64,000 nucleotides of DNA from an uncultured Flavobacteriaceae bacterium (lineage in GTDB: Bacteria > Bacteroidota > Bacteroidia > Flavobacteriales > Flavobacteriaceae): NCBI GenBank assembly GCA_947500385.1, contig CANMSA010000003.1:1-64000 (forward strand), in the 5' to 3' direction. The notes beneath the pieces were generated by a model. The model did no database searches. It saw only the letters and a program-made list of their open reading frames with translations, and was not told where the DNA came from. The position numbers and the translations under genes were made by a program. Below, one piece after another: positions 63,517 through 64,000 of the stretch; the stretch's first letter is position 1, and each line of letters opens with the position of its first letter.

Positions 63517-64000
63517 AGTATTCCTTTTAGTTTCAAGTGCTGTAACAACATAATCGTCTTTCCATCCTTAATTGCTCCTTTTTCAAAAAGTGCATACGCC
63601 TTTTCGAATGGAAGCTCCAAAACTTCGATGTTTTCGGTTTCACCTTTGGCGCCTCCTCCTTCGCTTACCTGCATGGCCTTTGAATATTCGGCGGTAAAAA
63701 AATAGAGTATTTCGGTCACGGAACCAGGAGACATGTAAGCTTGGAAAACGGGTGTTACCTCAGAGATTTGATATCCGGTCTCTTCCTCGGTTTCCCGTTT
63801 GATTGCCTCTTCGGGATGGTCATTATCTAATAAACCGGCACAGGTCTCTATCAACATTCCCGATGCATTCCCGTTAATAAAGGTAGGTAGCCTAAACTGT
63901 TTCGTTAGGATCACGGTTTTTTGTGCGGTATTGTATAAGAGAATAGTGGCCCCGTTTCCGCGGTCGTAGGCTTCTCTTTCGTGTTGCTCCCATTCGCCAT
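63513..64000 (-). CDS. NudK-type GDP-mannose pyrophosphatase (NUDIX), 5' end cut by window
   Basis: The frame is open to the right edge, so the start lies beyond 64000; about 162 codons are visible. NudK-like sequence includes [36 protein letters not shown] (Nudix box with EEETGY following, catalytic residues intact) and [20 protein letters not shown]. The order and wording match the NudK/GDP-mannose hydrolase group of E. coli-type enzymes, which split GDP-mannose to GMP and mannose-1-phosphate. The substrate here is inferred from that match. It is translationally coupled to the GNAT gene. Confidence 0.9.
   Translation of the reverse strand, partial: GEWEQHEREAYDRGNGATILLYNTAQKTVILTKQFRLPTFINGNASGMLIETCAGLLDNDHPEEAIKRETEEETGYQISEVTPVFQAYMSPGSVTEILYFFTAEYSKAMQVSEGGGAKGETENIEVLELPFEKAYALFEKGAIKDGKTIMLLQHLKLKGIL

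Noticed and set aside
1-64000. tRNA, rRNA, CRISPR array, prophage or integrase
   Set aside because: Intergenic regions were read for these on both strands; no cloverleaf, array of repeats or relevant gene was seen. A covariance-model scan would be the decisive test.

Overview
The window looks like a chromosomal segment of a marine-type member of the Bacteroidota, most probably family Flavobacteriaceae. The support is a type IX secretion (T9SS) C-terminal sorting domain at 60430-63036, many SPII lipoproteins with a short N-terminus ending in Cys, -7 boxes of the Bacteroidota type TAnnTTTG, a bifunctional OtsAB trehalose enzyme, DUF2490 and VPS10/tricorn-type exported propeller proteins, and dense same-strand gene runs with little Shine-Dalgarno signal. 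I cannot name the genus. I saw no rRNA, tRNA, CRISPR, insertion sequence, integrase or phage gene.

Layout. 0-22 kb: a Cu/Zn superoxide dismutase lipoprotein, an alpha/beta-hydrolase-OsmC fusion, and a set of very large exported beta-propeller enzymes (S9 peptidase, VPS10/Asp-box protein, tricorn-like S41 protease, propeller-amidohydrolase), then a degenerate-NUDIX regulator beside a 1135-residue ThuA / PQQ sugar dehydrogenase / PKD / cytochrome c lipoprotein. 22-36 kb: one long leftward run of metabolic and proteolytic genes (MBL hydrolase, nitrilase, two VOC proteins, M1 and M28 metallopeptidases, TMEM175-type channel, MFS transporter, a propeller protein with a duplicated NTF2 domain, an orphan lipoprotein), headed by otsAB. 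otsAB is transcribed divergently from a GH15 trehalase/glucoamylase-like gene. 38-46 kb: two large lipoproteins (one kelch, one with an LRR-like tail), a TPR-histidine kinase and NarL-type regulator pair, and a PLP decarboxylase. The same 16-base palindrome lies upstream of the kinase gene and again upstream of the kelch gene. 46-51 kb: a GH78-like enzyme and two small cell-envelope proteins.

51-60 kb is a fatty-acid beta-oxidation locus: fadD-like ligase, a small membrane protein, then a MarR regulator, FadB-like, FadA-like and acyl-CoA dehydrogenase genes running from a promoter with a 30-base perfect palindrome (57953-57992) to a hairpin terminator (51109-51140). In two successive gaps of this operon sits a gene for a 118-residue four-helix-bundle protein of the 23S rRNA intervening-sequence (IVS) family. 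Each is flanked by long imperfect inverted repeats that would fold the whole gene into the loop of an mRNA stem. This cassette arrangement is the most unusual thing I see.

60-64 kb: a T9SS-secreted protein, a GNAT acetyltransferase, and a NudK-type hydrolase cut by the right edge. Several genes appear to start with TTG (5276-8530, 23742-24200, 30553-31716, 46210-49026). All functional calls come from motif reading by eye; no database search was run.
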